From Sequoia sempervirens (lineage: Eukaryota > Streptophyta > Pinopsida > Cupressales > Cupressaceae): 64,000 nt of DNA. Under the pieces are notes generated by a model. It made no database searches and was not told the DNA's origin. It worked only from the letters and a program-made list of their open reading frames with translations. Made by a program: the position numbers and the translations under genes. Below are positions 47,099-59,294 of this stretch, piece by piece (position 1 is the stretch's first letter; the number at the start of each line of letters is the position of its first letter). The DNA is taken from the NCBI GenBank assembly GCA_007258455.2, contig VDFB02139124.1, positions 1 to 64,000 on the forward strand, in the 5' to 3' direction.

Positions 47099-48614
47099 TG
47101 TACCATAGAAAAAAGGAAACATGATTGACATGAGAACAATTCATGATAGATTGGACTTAATGAGGCCTTTATTCAAGTTTTGTGAGGAATCTTATGCATC
47201 CACACTAGGTCTTCGACCATTGCAAATTGAAAAAAATGCCTTTATTGATGTCTTGTAAAGGTGTTGTAAAGTGTTGTAAAGGAATTTTACACTTTTCTAG
47301 ACTTAATAAACCCATTTCTCTCTAATTTAACATTATTTAAAATGTGTTTAATAACATGATCACATTAATTTAGAAGGTTTTTGAATTAAACTTAATATTA
47401 TTCTAGTTTTGTAATGTTTTTTAAACATTCACATTGGTTCTTGTGCCTTCCTACACTATGTGGACCTAATTTTAGTGTTTTAAAGTGTATTTAATCACAC
47501 TTTCACATTTAATTATGTGTCCCAAGCCTTAATTGACCTTCACATCATAACTAATAGGCCCCTATTATCCCATATTGCGCATCCCGAGGAAATATTTGAT
47601 AAAACACATGACAAAGTTGCAATTTAAACCTTATTTCCTTATCTCCTAGCATCCTAGCTATCAAAATTGCCTGAGTGGGACCCATTCACTATACATGGTG
47701 AATCAATCCCATCCAGGTGGGACCCATTCACCATGGGTGGCGAATGAGTCCCATTTGGCTCATTTTTTACCTTTGAGCAGGAAAAATTGAAATTTAAGTT
47801 TATTATTTTCACATGTTGGCCTTAGGGATCCAATTTCTTGGCTAATAGGGTGGATTTCCTATAAAATCACCTCTCTAAACCCTAAGTCACAATTCATTCT
47901 TCATTATCCATCCACCAATCTTCCATCTCAAGTCAAGCAACTTAAGGTTTCATCATTTCAAGTCACCAAGTTATCAATTTTCAGACCTTCAAGGGATAAT
48001 TTTTCATGTTTTGTTGTATACTTTCAAGATCAAACATCATGGAAAGGTAATCAACTCCATTATTTCATGTTTCATTACATTGTTTCTCTATTTTGGTTTA
48101 ATTACCTAAAAGGGGTTCGACCAAGTCAAACCCCCATGCCCTAACATTTAAAACTTCTCTCTCTTGTCTTGTATGTTTGTAGATTTAGACATCTTGGAAG
48201 ATTTTAAATCATTAAGAATATAGTTGCAAATTTGTTTAGGTCTTCTCTTTATTTTTCCAGTTCAAAATATCAACAAAAAATCACTTTTAGGTTTAGAAAT
48301 TAGATTTTTAGAAGCGAACACCTATAGAGAATCAAAGTACATATCGAGAGCTCTGGATTACACCTTTGAATACTAAAAAATTCAAAAGTGGATTCATTCA
48401 CCATGGGTGGTGAATGAGTCCCACTTCCAAGTCAATTTTGAGTTTTTTGTATTTTTAGATACCCTCTTGTTAGAAACAAGTTCTAGCACAGTTTTGTAGA
48501 ATTGGGACTAATTTACCTAGAATGGAAAATGAGTCCCACTATGCCAAAAAATCAACATAAACAACATTCAAGAATCCATTTCTAGTCTTTTTCCATATTC
48601 TAGGTGAACACTTT
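47099..48614 (+). repeat. Element A 5' LTR, first part
   Basis: It matches 61156 to about 62610 throughout, starting TGTACCATAG. It carries the hairpin motif near 47726 and at 48396-48415. Its last five bases, ACTTT at 48610-48614, are the target duplication of element B. Confidence 0.92.
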
Positions 48615-50950
48615 TGTTGTGCCCTTGGCACACACGCCCCGTTCGGAATGGGGACCCTCTTTTCTTTTGCCTCGTCGGGCCTTTCGGGGTTGCCTCATTT
48701 TGCGTGCCCCTCTTTTTTGATGTTCCGCATGGTCGATGTTGCTCCAAGGTTTCATCATAAATAAACCATACCCCCGCTTTTGATTTCTGCTGCCCTCAGG
48801 GGCCTCGCGGGTTCCCTTTGGCAGTTTGGCTCTGGAGCGGCCCTGGGCCCCTCCGGGGTTCCCTTTTCGGGCTTCCCTTTCACCTTCGCCATCTGCTACG
48901 ACATTCTCCAAGCGGCTTTCCACCCCTCGGGGCCTGCTCTGCCGCCGTCCGTTTAGAACTCGTCGAAAGTCCTTTGAGGCGGCGCTTCCCTCTTCGGGCC
49001 TCGGGCCCCGAAAGTCCGCTTTCAGACTTCCGTCCCGGGCCCGCTGCCTACTGCGGGTCCTTCTGGGCCTGGCTATCCGGAGTTCCGTTCTCGGAACTCC
49101 GTGACGGTTCCGCCGTCCTCCACGGCGGAACCCTGCCGACCTTCTGTCCTCCGGGCCCCGGGACGATCCTCGCCATCACCGCCAACACAAAAATCCTTCA
49201 GCAGCGGATCCTTGCTGACCTTCCGCACTCCAGGACCTGAGTTGTTCGCCGCCACTGTCGCCCAATAATTGCCGAAAACCTCATGGCGGCCGTCATCTCA
49301 CGTCCTTTCGGCCGTCGGGCTCCGGAGTCTCCGCCGCCGCCGCCAACCTAAATTCAAATCCCAGCGACTTTTCCCACTACCATACTTTCATTTATTGTGG
49401 GCATTAATGGCGATTGGGGTATAAAATTCCCAACCCACCAATGTCATTTTCATTATCCAAATTAAAGTGAATTGCAGAGCCAAGCATCTAGAGCCCACCG
49501 CGAAGAGCAACGTCACGATCGTCACCCTAAGAATCACTCCGTCGACCCCCCAGTGGATCCCACGCCTCACCACCTAGCATATTCGAGGTAGGCCACCCCC
49601 GTTTGCCCTCCCATCTTTTTTCGTCATTTTGGGGGGATTTAAACGAATTAAATAATTGGATAAATTGAAATAAATGGTAGGGAACCAAGCTGCGCTCATT
49701 ACCCATCTTTTGAAAGTCTCCCAACCCATCAGAATTTCCCTCGCCCCCGACTCGGGACTTTTCCATGTCGCGGCTGTTCTTCGCACAGGGCAATCCGCCA
49801 CTTCGGGCCTGAGCCTAGCCTTCACCGTCGGAATCCGAACTTCAAATTCTCGTCGAAACGGTAATCCTTCTCGTCGGGCTCGGTCCGTCGGGTTTCTCTT
49901 CCCAGGTTTCCGCTGGCATTTCGCCACGCCCCATCTGCAAGCATGTCGCTGATTTCTAGCTTCTGGGCTTCGGAATGTCTTTCACCATTTAAACTTAAAA
50001 TGGAGCATGTGTCCTTTTGCTGCGTCGGGCTCCGGGCTCCAGGGTTCAGTCCCCGGGTTTCCTCCGCCGGATTTTTGTCCTATTTTTTCCGCCTCCAGCG
50101 GAGTTCGTCCCTCGACTTCCCGCGATCTGGGCTCCACCATGGCCCTTGCTATTAAAACCTATTGACGGTGCGATAGGGTGGTGTCGTTGACACCTTCGGG
50201 CCCTAGATGTCGGGCCTTCGTGGCTAATTTTCTGCCGATTGTTCCTGGCGGAACCTTTTCGGTGAAGTCTCATCTGCCGCCCGGCTCCCGGACCCCGGCC
50301 TTGTCACTGCTCTTGCCTTGTTCTGTTTTGACACGGCGGCCTCCCGCCCTCCGGGCCCCGGATCCCGGGATTCCGTCCACGGAAGTCCGCGGGTCTCCCC
50401 TTGGCGGAATCCTCACCCCGTCTGCCTGGTCTCTGGATCCTGGGCCTCTGTTTTCCATTTACCCCTGCCGACTCCCCACTCAGCCATGAACTCTCCAGGC
50501 CCCGGTGTCCGGGGTTCCATCTTCGCGGGTCTGTTGCTTGATCATCATTGTTGAACGGCAAATTCCGAGCACCTTCCCGACCTGACCGACCCGAGCCTCC
50601 ATAGAAAATTAACTCAGCATCGGTCGCCATTTCGCCACTCGGGCTCTGGCCTCTGGACTTCCATCGCCGGGTTTCCATTGTCTGTCAGTCGTCTCCATAT
50701 GCCTTCTCCTGTCGGCTTTCCAGCCTGAAACCTCCGGTGCCTCTTAGATCCACCCAAACAAGCTCAAACCCAGAATCTGACTTCGACCCACGTCCTAAAT
50801 TGTGTTGTTCTCCATCATGGGCTTCCTAAAACACTAAGATTTGGCCAAGATGGGTCCTCGGGAGCTTTCCGTTGCGTTTTCCCTTCCAGGCAATATTCCT
50901 GCTAAGGAAGTCTGGCCCTCCGGGCCCGGATTGTCCAAATGCCTTGAAAC
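48615..50950. other. CpG-rich non-coding 5' region of element B
   Basis: Base composition jumps at 48615 from about two-thirds AT to strongly GC-rich with very frequent CG, and falls back near 50950. Words such as CTCCGGGCCCCGG, TCGGGCTCCGG and CCGTCGGAAT recur many times. Open frames appear on all strands only because of the composition; none has a motif, so no gene is called. It may be a 5' LTR or a long leader. It ends near a polypyrimidine tract and GCTTGCAG at 51069-51078, an acceptor-like site just before the ORF. Confidence 0.8.
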
Positions 50951-51083
50951 GAAGATCGATAACATCTAGGAATAGAATTTATGGTATAATTGATTGATTA
51001 TTTAGATGTTATTCTCAAAATATGGACTAACATGAACGCTTTAATGTTTTGTTGTACTGACTTCGCCCTTGCTTGCAGGATAT

Positions 51084-54000
51084 ATGGAATCAGCTGGAGG
51101 AACTTCAGGGGCCTCCACCGAAAAGGACAAGGGAAAAAAGTCAGGAAGGACCCCTCGGGGAAAGGAAGATAAAGATCAGATGAAGTTTCAGTTCCAAGGT
51201 GAGCCACTCCAGTCAAAGGTCTCAACCGATTGGAAAGAAATCTCAGATACTAACATTGGCCAGGTGGACATAGATGAGTTCACTCAGAGGGTCAAGGTCA
51301 ACCCCACAACAAAGAATGCCAGGTTGATAAGGTAGAGTGGAATAGCCAAGGCTGCCAGCTTCCCTCCATCTCTGGTGGCACCCGAACTAGTGATGGCTTG
51401 CCGAGAAGCTTATCAAGCTGACACTAGAACAATTGTGGACAAGGAGGGGAACATCCTCGCTGACATGTCACCAGAAGGAATCACGAAAACATTTCACATT
51501 CCCACATTCCCACACATGGAGGTTCCCACATTAGAACAATGCCAAGCGGCGTGGGATGCTATTCCGTCAGGATGCAAGAAGTCTATCAACCTCTATTGGC
51601 TTAAGGAGAAGCGGGGCAGCGTTGCGAAGGTTCCCCACAAACTCTTCCGTAGCGATTTCCACAAGGACTATCATGACCTGGTGACTATGCTAAGTAGGGT
51701 TATGGGTCTCCCAGCAGCTGCCTACTTCCAATAATGGATGGCCTATTACATTGAGAAGATCCTGTGAGGGAATGAGGACGTTAACACCAAGGTCTCATTC
51801 GACTGGGGAGGCATCATCAACAACTGCTTCCATGAGTAGTTTGTTAATGTCAAGAAGAGTTCTAAGTTCTATATGACCTACCTGGTGTACTCTATGGCAG
51901 GTCAAAGACAATACAGTGGGCTATTTTTGGCACCCGATCAGGGGCACAGGTGAGGGTTCAAACCGTTTGACAAATACCCTCAACTCCAATACCGCAACTT
52001 CAAGAAGGAGTACTGCCAGGTCAATGATGCCTTCATTGGCCATATCATCAGATTGATCATCAGAGACTTCAAGAGGAGAGTCTCCCACATCGCCAGGGCT
52101 CTCCTAAAGGAATATGCCTTCCTATTTATCTAGTTCCCAAAGTTTACCTACATCTAGGCCCAGTGTTTCACGGAGCAACCAAACAGATTACCGAGGTACC
52201 CAAATGACATGATCATCCTCCTGGAGCTTTCTCGACAGCTCCAACACATTCAGGCCATATTCAGCAATAAACACATAGTAGGGATCTCCTATCCCATGAC
52301 CCTTGGCCAGGGCCTGTACCAGTTACAGACTTCTCAATGCGCCAGTAATTCTGAGAAGGAGCTTAAGGAATATCATTTTGACTGGTACACCGCGCGCCCA
52401 CGGATGGACCCTCACGGCCATGTCAGGAAGGCAATGGGGCCGGTGTATGCCTACAAATACCACATTGAAGACTTTTGGGCAGACTGCAAAGACGAGAAGG
52501 AGGTCTGCGCAAGGCACTACATGCACATGACCGTGCAGTTTTTGAGAAGGGTGCAACCATTCCCAGTGCCAGATTAGGTTGAGGAGGATGAGTCTACAAT
52601 CATGCACCCAAGGTACCCTACGGTTGCCAACTTGGCAATCCCCTCCATTGATTGGGATAAGGAAGAGGTCAACGGCCTAGACACCATCACCTAGCCAATC
52701 ATAACTCACACTAAGGAGTGGGTCGATGGGCAGGTGGCACAACTAAAGCGACAAGGAGTAGTCCTAACGTATGAGGAGCTCAAGAGCGAGCCTAGTGCCA
52801 CGGAAGATGTTGCCGGCACCACATCAGCTGGTGAGACTTTCAAGTCTCCCCCCATCACCAGGTCTTAAAAGAGAAAAGGAACAGAGACCACACAGTCTGC
52901 AGATCCCAAGGAGCAAGCAAAGAAAGACACAGGAGGCTCATCTCCCAAAAGGCTCAAGCAGACCATGGTTACAATAGAATTGCAACCTCCCTTGGCTCTC
53001 CCTGCCCCTTCTGTTGCACCACCTGCCTCCCAAGCTATGGTCACCGCATCTCTGCCGGCAGTGGACATTTCTGTCCATCTTGCCCCTTCGCCCCCGGCCA
53101 AGTTGGTGGTCGTCATTGATTCCTCCTCTGGTGTGACCACTCCCCCTTCCTCTTCTGCTGCTATGTCACCCATCACATCACTCCCTCTGGCAACAATAGC
53201 ATCGCCTGTTCCCCTTGCCACTATACCTGAGGCCATCACGCGGCACCTGCAGAGTCTTCCCCCTGAGCTCTCACAGATACTAATGGACCCTGCACTCCAA
53301 GCAGCCCTCGCTCAAGCCCTCGCAACAACTCAGCCTTCACAACCACCAACAGGACCGCCAGCCATGGAAGCCACAATGCATATTTCAAAAGAATTGGAGG
53401 AGCAAGAGCAGGAGGCCTCGAAGCCTATTGAGGAGGAGGCTGATGAATATCACGAGCACCCTAAGTACGAGCACTGAATCATTGACAGGGTGGTCTATGA
53501 GGGGGAGGAGACAGGCTCTTCTAGGAGCGGAGATGAGGAGGATGGCTTGGGTGCTAGGGAGATCATCTAAAATTTTGATGAGGACCTTGAGGAGGAGATG
53601 GCGCAGCAATTAAAGGACATGGAAACGGAAATAGAAGAGTCACCACATGGTGAAGAGGGGCAGCCACCAGAAGAGCAGCAGATAAAGGATCTCACTGAGG
53701 CTGAGACCCATGCTGTCAAGAGCCCTGAGGCTGAGGTAGCTGAGGAGAAGAAAGAAGAGGAGGAAGCAAAAGAAGAAAGTCCCACCCGACAATTGTCCAC
53801 CAAGTTTCCCATCAAGCACCTCGTGTTTGTTCGTGACTCTGACGAAGAGGAGGAGGATGCCACTAAAGAGAAAGAGGAGCCACAGAAGGAGAAGAAGGCA
53901 GAAGTCTTACCTCTAACTGAGAAGGGTGAGGGCAGCCATGATGCACCCAAAGATAAATCTGCCATGCCCGATTGGTTAGAAAAACAACTCGAGAAGACAA

Positions 54001-55145
54001 CCCCAGTGCTGAAGGACCTAAGGGCGAGATTGGAGGCCATCTTGGCTCGATCCCTGAGCACAAAAAAGAAGGAGAAGAAGCCCAAGTTCCGATCCAAGGT
54101 AGCAATGGACGCTTCCGGCTCTCGAGCGGCATAGATTACAACGCCTATAGTTGGCCAAACAGGGGTGAGCAACAATATATCCACCATTGACTTGGGGACA
54201 TCAACTAGGGAACAAAAGGTTGAACACTTAGAGGAGTCAGTGGCCACAGTGGTACACCTGATAAAGCAGGACAAGGTCTCCAAGGATGAGCTTAAAGCGT
54301 AGGTTGCTTCCCTAACTGACTACATACAACAATGGTCCTTAGTGGACGACCTGCCCACCACCTCCGCAGCCACACCGCAGTTGCTCTCCAAAGAACAGAT
54401 AGACAAGATGGAGAGAAGGAATAACTTGGAGAAGACCACTGAGGATTGGTTCTGACAGGTCACATATGTCAGAAACATGGGAATTAGCAGAGCTATGCGG
54501 ACAGCCAACAAGTTCTTGGATCTGATCCAATCCCTGGAGAGCATAAGGAAGCTCTACACCAATTTCCCTATGACGTATGATTCCACCCTCCCGAGAATTG
54601 AAGCCATCCTTCAGATGCCTGAGAACACATGGGAAGAGAGGCTGGAACTAAAGAAAGAAGATCACTGGCTGGTGGATGTATGGCACAGAGACCTCATCAA
54701 CCGGAAGGAGAGGTCGAAGCAAATCCTGAGCAAAGTGGATCCAGATATTGAATGGATCAAAGAAATCAGGGCGGAGTGTGCCGAGTATCTCAAGATAATG
54801 ACGGGCTATGATATGCCCACAGTGCAAATGGATGCAGAAAAGATCAAGCCATACTTCCAGGAGAAGATGAAGGATGGGACAACCAGAGAAATCACAATAA
54901 AGTTCCTAATTTTTGCTGCCCACGCCTTCGACCTATCAGAGCTATTCAGAGACCAAGGTTCGAAGTATGACGAGGACTAGAAGCGGCTGGAAGAGAACGC
55001 TAAGGAATGGAGCTACCAGGCGTTAAGATGCGAGATCCTCGAGATAGACAAGCTCCAAGCCGTCATCCTCAAATATATAGAACACGCAGCTTCTGAGGAG
55101 CAAGAGGACAACCCAGCCAAAGAAGAAGACCACCCTGAAGAGTAG
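51084..55145 (+). pseudogene. Element B long open-frame relic, 1353 codons, unrecognised
   Basis: One reading frame runs from ATG 51084 to the stop at 55143-55145 with 16 internal stops (first bases 51333, 51732, 51765, 51837, 51951, 52131, 52155, 52575, 52692, 52866, 53475, 53568, 54132, 54300, 54453, 54978) and no frameshift. Residues 1-80 are Lys/Glu rich. About 95-540 form a globular part with conserved-looking Trp, Tyr and Cys (AAWDAIPSGCKKSINLYWL, ALLKEYAFL). About 630-790 are Pro/Ala/Ser rich, 800-1015 very acidic with Glu/Lys repeats, and 1070-1350 helical, probably coiled coil. No protease, RT, RNase H, integrase or zinc knuckle is visible. It may be a gag-like or accessory protein of a non-autonomous retroelement; the family was not recognised. 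Confidence 0.7.
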
Positions 55146-55233
55146 CTACAGCAAAGAAAACAACAATTAGCTATAGGACGAAAGAGCAATAGTGCCATCC
55201 ACTAGATGACGAAATAGGGAAGGAGACAAAACA

Positions 55234-56247
55234 TGTTTTTAAATTGTAAATCTATTTGGGGGTAGGTGAAACCCTATTTTGTAGTGAATCTTGGCCATAT
55301 AATGAGAATGAATCTTGGCCATTCATTTAACTTTTTGGAAACTATAAATAGAGCACTCCCCTCATTTGCAAAGGGGAGAGTTGAGTTGTTGTAAAGGCAT
55401 GCTATAGAAATTTATAAGAAATATCATTGACTTGGTGTATTTCCTTGATTTCTCTCATGTCATTTGATTCATTTCTCCAATTTCACATGCTTAACTTAGA
55501 TCTTATTGCTGTTTAGTTAGTTGTTTGATTTATTTGGATAAATCTTAGGAATGCTGTTGGGTGATTGTAAAAATTCTTGCTTTGTTGATGATCCCTTAGT
55601 CCATACTTTTTGCTGTTTGCTGAAGGTAGACAGCTGTGCAAAGTTAGCCTGGACTTGATTGTAAAGCTGCCCTAAATATTTATCTTTGATTCATGCATGC
55701 ATGTGGTGAATGAAGGATGAAACATCTGCAGCCCTTAGAAGATAGCACAATTTCCATGATACTGTGAAATCCCTGGTTAAGTGGGGTATTGTTTTGAGGA
55801 ATTGTCCATTGTAGGAACTCCATTGTCACTATTCATAGCAAGCTTCAGACTTAGGAACTTTTCCCCTCCTTTGCCCTTTTTCCTTTTTTTTAGTAACTGA
55901 TCAATACCAAGGTTCATTGCACATTGTAAATCCAAATCCAACAACTAAATGGAGTCCAAGATTGTTGTTTGAACCTATAGTTAGTGCATAACAACTTCCC
56001 ATCCGGAGGATTCCATTTTAAAATCCAACTTCATGCTTTAAATCCACATTTGTATTTTCTATAAGACCGCCTTGTGATTCCAGCAAATCACATCAAACTA
56101 CTGAGGTATCCAAGCATTGTCATGACCTGACATCCGAGAGACCTTGGGATAGTGTTCTGCAATCTGATTGTGGAAGATTGTCTTTCAAGAGAGGTAGTGC
56201 ACCTACGCACTGCCTGTGTTGAGAAGTGCATAAAAACACCATCAACA
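55234..56247 (+). repeat. Probable 3' LTR-like terminal region of element B
   Basis: It is preceded by a purine-rich GGGAAGGAGACAAAACA and starts TGTTTTTAAATTG. It contains ACTATAAATAGAGC near 55343 as a TATA box with a likely start about 30 bases on, and ends CCATCAACA at the target duplication. This is the expected plan of a 3' LTR (U3-R-U5), but the start of element B at 48615 does not match it, so its identity as an LTR is inferred from layout only. Confidence 0.45.
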
Positions 56248-56252
56248 ACTTT

Positions 56253-56515
56253 CAATCTCATTTGTTTCTATTCAATTTTTCATTACACAATTTATTTTCA
56301 AACAACTTGCATTTCTCTAGTTTTCATTCAATAAAAAATATCTTTCCTCAATTATTTGCATTTATTTTAGATCATCTAGACACATTTCACTCATATTCCA
56401 TCCATATTGAATTAACTTTGAATGTAGACATGAGAATTTTTCCTCTTCTTTCTCGTTTTAGGTTAAAAACCCTAGATGCATTAGAAAGAATTACAGTACC
56501 AAAATCTATGTTACA
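56253..56515 (+). repeat. Element A 5' LTR, second part
   Basis: It continues the A LTR after element B, matching the last part of the right LTR (CAAACAACTTGCATTTCTCT, AGGTTAAAAACCCTAGA), and ends CTATGTTACA at 56515. The following TTTTGGTGAACTCACC may contain the primer site, but I could not match it to a known tRNA. Confidence 0.88.
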
Positions 56516-58300
56516 TTTTGGTGAACTCACCTTTACAATACTTCTCTTTTCCGATTTGGAGTCCTTCATCATAGATCTATCCTTACATTGATCTTGTATT
56601 AGTGTTTTCTTAGATTCATTTACATGCTAGGTTTCAAATTTTGCATTCATATAAAGTGCATTTAGGTTGCACTGTTGGCATCTAAATTCATTTAAATTTT
56701 CTAAAATTTTGCACTTTTAACTTAGAACTTCATCATAGTATTCACAACACCTGTAAATCACTCAATTTTTTATGAAAATTCAGAAAAAATTCCATACTAG
56801 GAATCATTCACCACCTTGGGAGAATCAGTCCCTTTTCACCCCTGAAATTTCCCTTTACAGGACTAAAAACCTTATTTTTCAACTTCTATTTGGTGCCATT
56901 ATGTACCTATATTATTTAGTTGTATTTTTGTATCATTCATTTCATTAAATTTAGCTTAAAATAGCTCATTTCATGCATTGTTCAATTAGACTTTTGCATT
57001 CACAACAATTTATTTTCAGATTGTTGCATTGTGTAAACAAAAAATTAGCTTACGTCAAAACTCAACATTGCATTTTCTTTTAAGTCATTTCATTATACTT
57101 TCTTTCCTTTTCCATCATAGCATGTTTTCTTTCAAAATATGTGGCTTTGATTTCATTAATAGTGGATTGTATAAGTACACCATTTCCTCTTATGAGTTCA
57201 CTTTTGATTACCACAATGAGGAATTTAAGAAACATGATCAAACCATTGGTACAATCCTTAATATTACATTACCCATTGGAGAGAATGGTATTGTAGACAA
57301 TTATAACAATCATACTTCTTCTTCCCCTGATACCTCTCCTATTAGTGATAAAGGTATCTTCGTGAAGGAAGGTACAAGCATTGAGAGTCTTGATTGTCCA
57401 TATCCTCATTCCCCTTTGAAAGATGTTAGACAACAAGAGGGTGAAATCATAGAAACATTTCTAAACGTCACCTTACCTAGTCTTCATAACCATGAAAATT
57501 ATACTTACCCATCTCCTAATATCCCTCCTCAATGTAAAGAGGATAGGTTGGTGTTAGACGACATCCCTATTAAGTCTTGAAACACTTGATCTTGCCTTCC
57601 CTCATGCTCCTCCCATTTGGGATAATCTATTTGAAAACCATAGTGATCCTTCTCTTTTTTCCTCCCCCACTTCTGATGAAGCTATTTTATAAACCTCAAA
57701 CTAGGATGAACACATTATAAGCTCTCCTAGTAGGGTAGCTAATATGTCACAAGAGAATGAGACCTTAAATAAAATGGACATTAAACTAACACATTCTCCT
57801 AATCATCCCCCTCTTCACAATCCCATCATTTATCATCCCCCTATTGGCGATGGAGTTATTGTGGAGGAACTGATCTTTACATGTCAAGAACATGTGGCTT
57901 GTTGTTCTCCTAAAAACTATCCTTCTAGGGAGAATATCATAGTCCTAGATAAATGTAACAATCATAATGTGTCTTCCTTAGATAAAATGGTGACTCTCAA
58001 TTTCCCTATATTAGAGATACATCAAACCAAGACCACTAAGGTTATGAATGCATGAGTTTCCATTATATTCCCCTTGATCAATGGTCCTCAAACATACCCT
58101 TGGGAAATCCTAACAACTCTCTAATTCTTTACCCACCTTCACATAAACCAAAAACTCTAAATAAAACTGAACTTATCCTTTATCCTCCTCAAACTAGTGT
58201 GTCGTAGCAACCAAGTTATAATACTGTTGCTCATACATATAACACTCATAATAATAAACATGTGCAACAACCCACACCAACACCCTTACAATTGCCTAAT
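56516..58300 (+). pseudogene. Element A leader and N-terminal coding relic
   Basis: 56516-57020 is AT-rich leader. From 57123 a frame runs to 57580 with a low-complexity, Ser/Pro/His/Asn-rich product containing two variants of the motif T-[IF]-LN-[IV]-TLP, and continues after stops to about 58055. It does not look like a classic gag: no CCHC knuckle and no capsid pattern were seen. The repeated motif and the compositional bias suggest a fast-evolving structural or linker protein. Confidence 0.5.
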
Positions 58301-58329
58301 CCTATCCCACCTAACCCTTTCTTACCAGG

Positions 58330-59105
58330 CCACAAATAGTATGATCTTGTCGAGCAACTTAAGAATACTCTTGTTAATATATCATTGTGGGACCTTCTTC
58401 AAGCCTCCCCTTTATATCATAACATTATCCAAATAACCTTATAACAAGTTCATGCCCCTTCTACTATACAACCCACTAATATTGCCACAATGGTTCAAGG
58501 ACCAAATATTGGCATTGTTTTCCACCAAAGTGAACTCCCCTCTTTCAATGTATAAAAACAAAATGAAGCTTGCATGATCATTTCTCAATACAAAGCAAAA
58601 GGGATAAAGATAAATCTTGTTGATGTTGGTTCTTATCTTAATGTGTGTGGTGTGAGTGTTTTGGATAGCCTTAGCATTGATCAGTCAATCATTCAACCTG
58701 ATTCTTTCTCTATTAAGGGATTTGACAATGGTGAAAAGAAACCTCTTAAGGGTAATAATTATGCATCTTACCCTTGGAGTGGTCACCTTAAATACACCAT
58801 TCCATGTTATGCCTTATGAACTTTCACCCAATCTTATCTTAGGAAAATAGTGGATTCATGGCATGAAAGGTGTGTCTTCCACTCTTCATCATAAAATTAA
58901 ATACATCTACAACAACATAGTTCACACACTTGATGTTGATCTTCAACCTGATAGTGTCTTACAACTTGAGAAAAATAAAGCCAAATCCTTAAACACATCA
59001 ACAACACTTACACAAGTAGAACTTGTTCAAAACAATGATGATGAACAACCACTGACACATCACACGAAGCTATTTTCCAATGATTGGGGTTCCTTGGATT
59101 TTTAA
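58330..59105 (+). pseudogene. Element A retropepsin-like protease, catalytic motif altered
   Basis: YDLVEQLKNTLVNISLWDLL at about 58340-58400 resembles the segment that precedes the protease in many plant gypsy polyproteins. The protease follows: VDVGSYLNVCGVSVLDSL at 58619-58672 corresponds to the active-site V-D-[ST]-G-[SA] loop, then FDNGEKKPL near 58720 and LILGK-stop-WIHGMKGVSSTLHHKIKYI at about 58833-58910, the usual ILGRPWI..AVPSTLHQK.KF block. The central T/S of the active-site triplet is V (GTT). A frameshift near 58770 and a stop at 58851 break the gene. In active relatives it is an aspartic protease that cuts the polyprotein. Confidence 0.75.
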
Positions 59106-59294
59106 CATGACTTCATGGGATAGTAAAAATTCATACACAAATATTCAAATTAGACAAAAGATACAAGAATAATTTCCACACAAAATTTGGACAACCTTTC
59201 AAAATAATCCACCTCAATGACTTGAGACAAAGACACAAAATACGCAACAACCTTTGGTGAACACAATAATGAACAACCACTAAGTCCAAACACA

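Larger units (their letters stand above)
48615..56247 (+). mobile_element. Element B: 7.6-kb LTR-like element with unmatched ends, inserted in the element A LTR
   Basis: Comparison with the unbroken A LTR (61156-62885) defines the insertion: ACTTT occurs once there but on both sides of B (48610-48614 and 56248-56252). B begins TGTTGTGCCC and ends CATCAACA, so it has TG...CA and TGTTG/CAACA termini as in LTR retrotransposons. The 5' third (48615 to about 50950) is CpG-rich and non-coding, a 1353-codon frame occupies 51084-55145, and the last kilobase is AT-rich with a TATA-like motif. No pair of long terminal repeats could be matched by eye, and no RT or integrase was seen. Confidence 0.8.

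Noticed and set aside
48600..50678. Many overlapping open frames on both strands in the CpG-rich block
   Set aside because: High GC content removes stop codons in every frame. None has a domain, a convincing start context or consistent codon use.
48615..50950. GC-rich block as bacterial or contaminant DNA
   Set aside because: It lies inside an insertion with a perfect 5-bp target duplication and is followed by the element's own ORF. No bacterial genes are present.
53567..54283. 238-codon minus-strand frame rich in Ser and Cys
   Set aside because: It is the antisense shadow of the Glu/Lys-rich plus-strand relic of element B (GAA/GAG codons read as Ser/Phe/Leu).
55234..56247. An identical copy of this LTR-like region as the 5' LTR of element B
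   Set aside because: Searching 48615-51080 by eye for its start, TATA region and CATCAACA end found nothing similar.
56516..56535. Primer binding site of element A
   Set aside because: The sequence after the LTR (TTTTGGTGAACTCACC) starts with TGG-like bases but I could not match it to a tRNA 3' end, so no feature is claimed.
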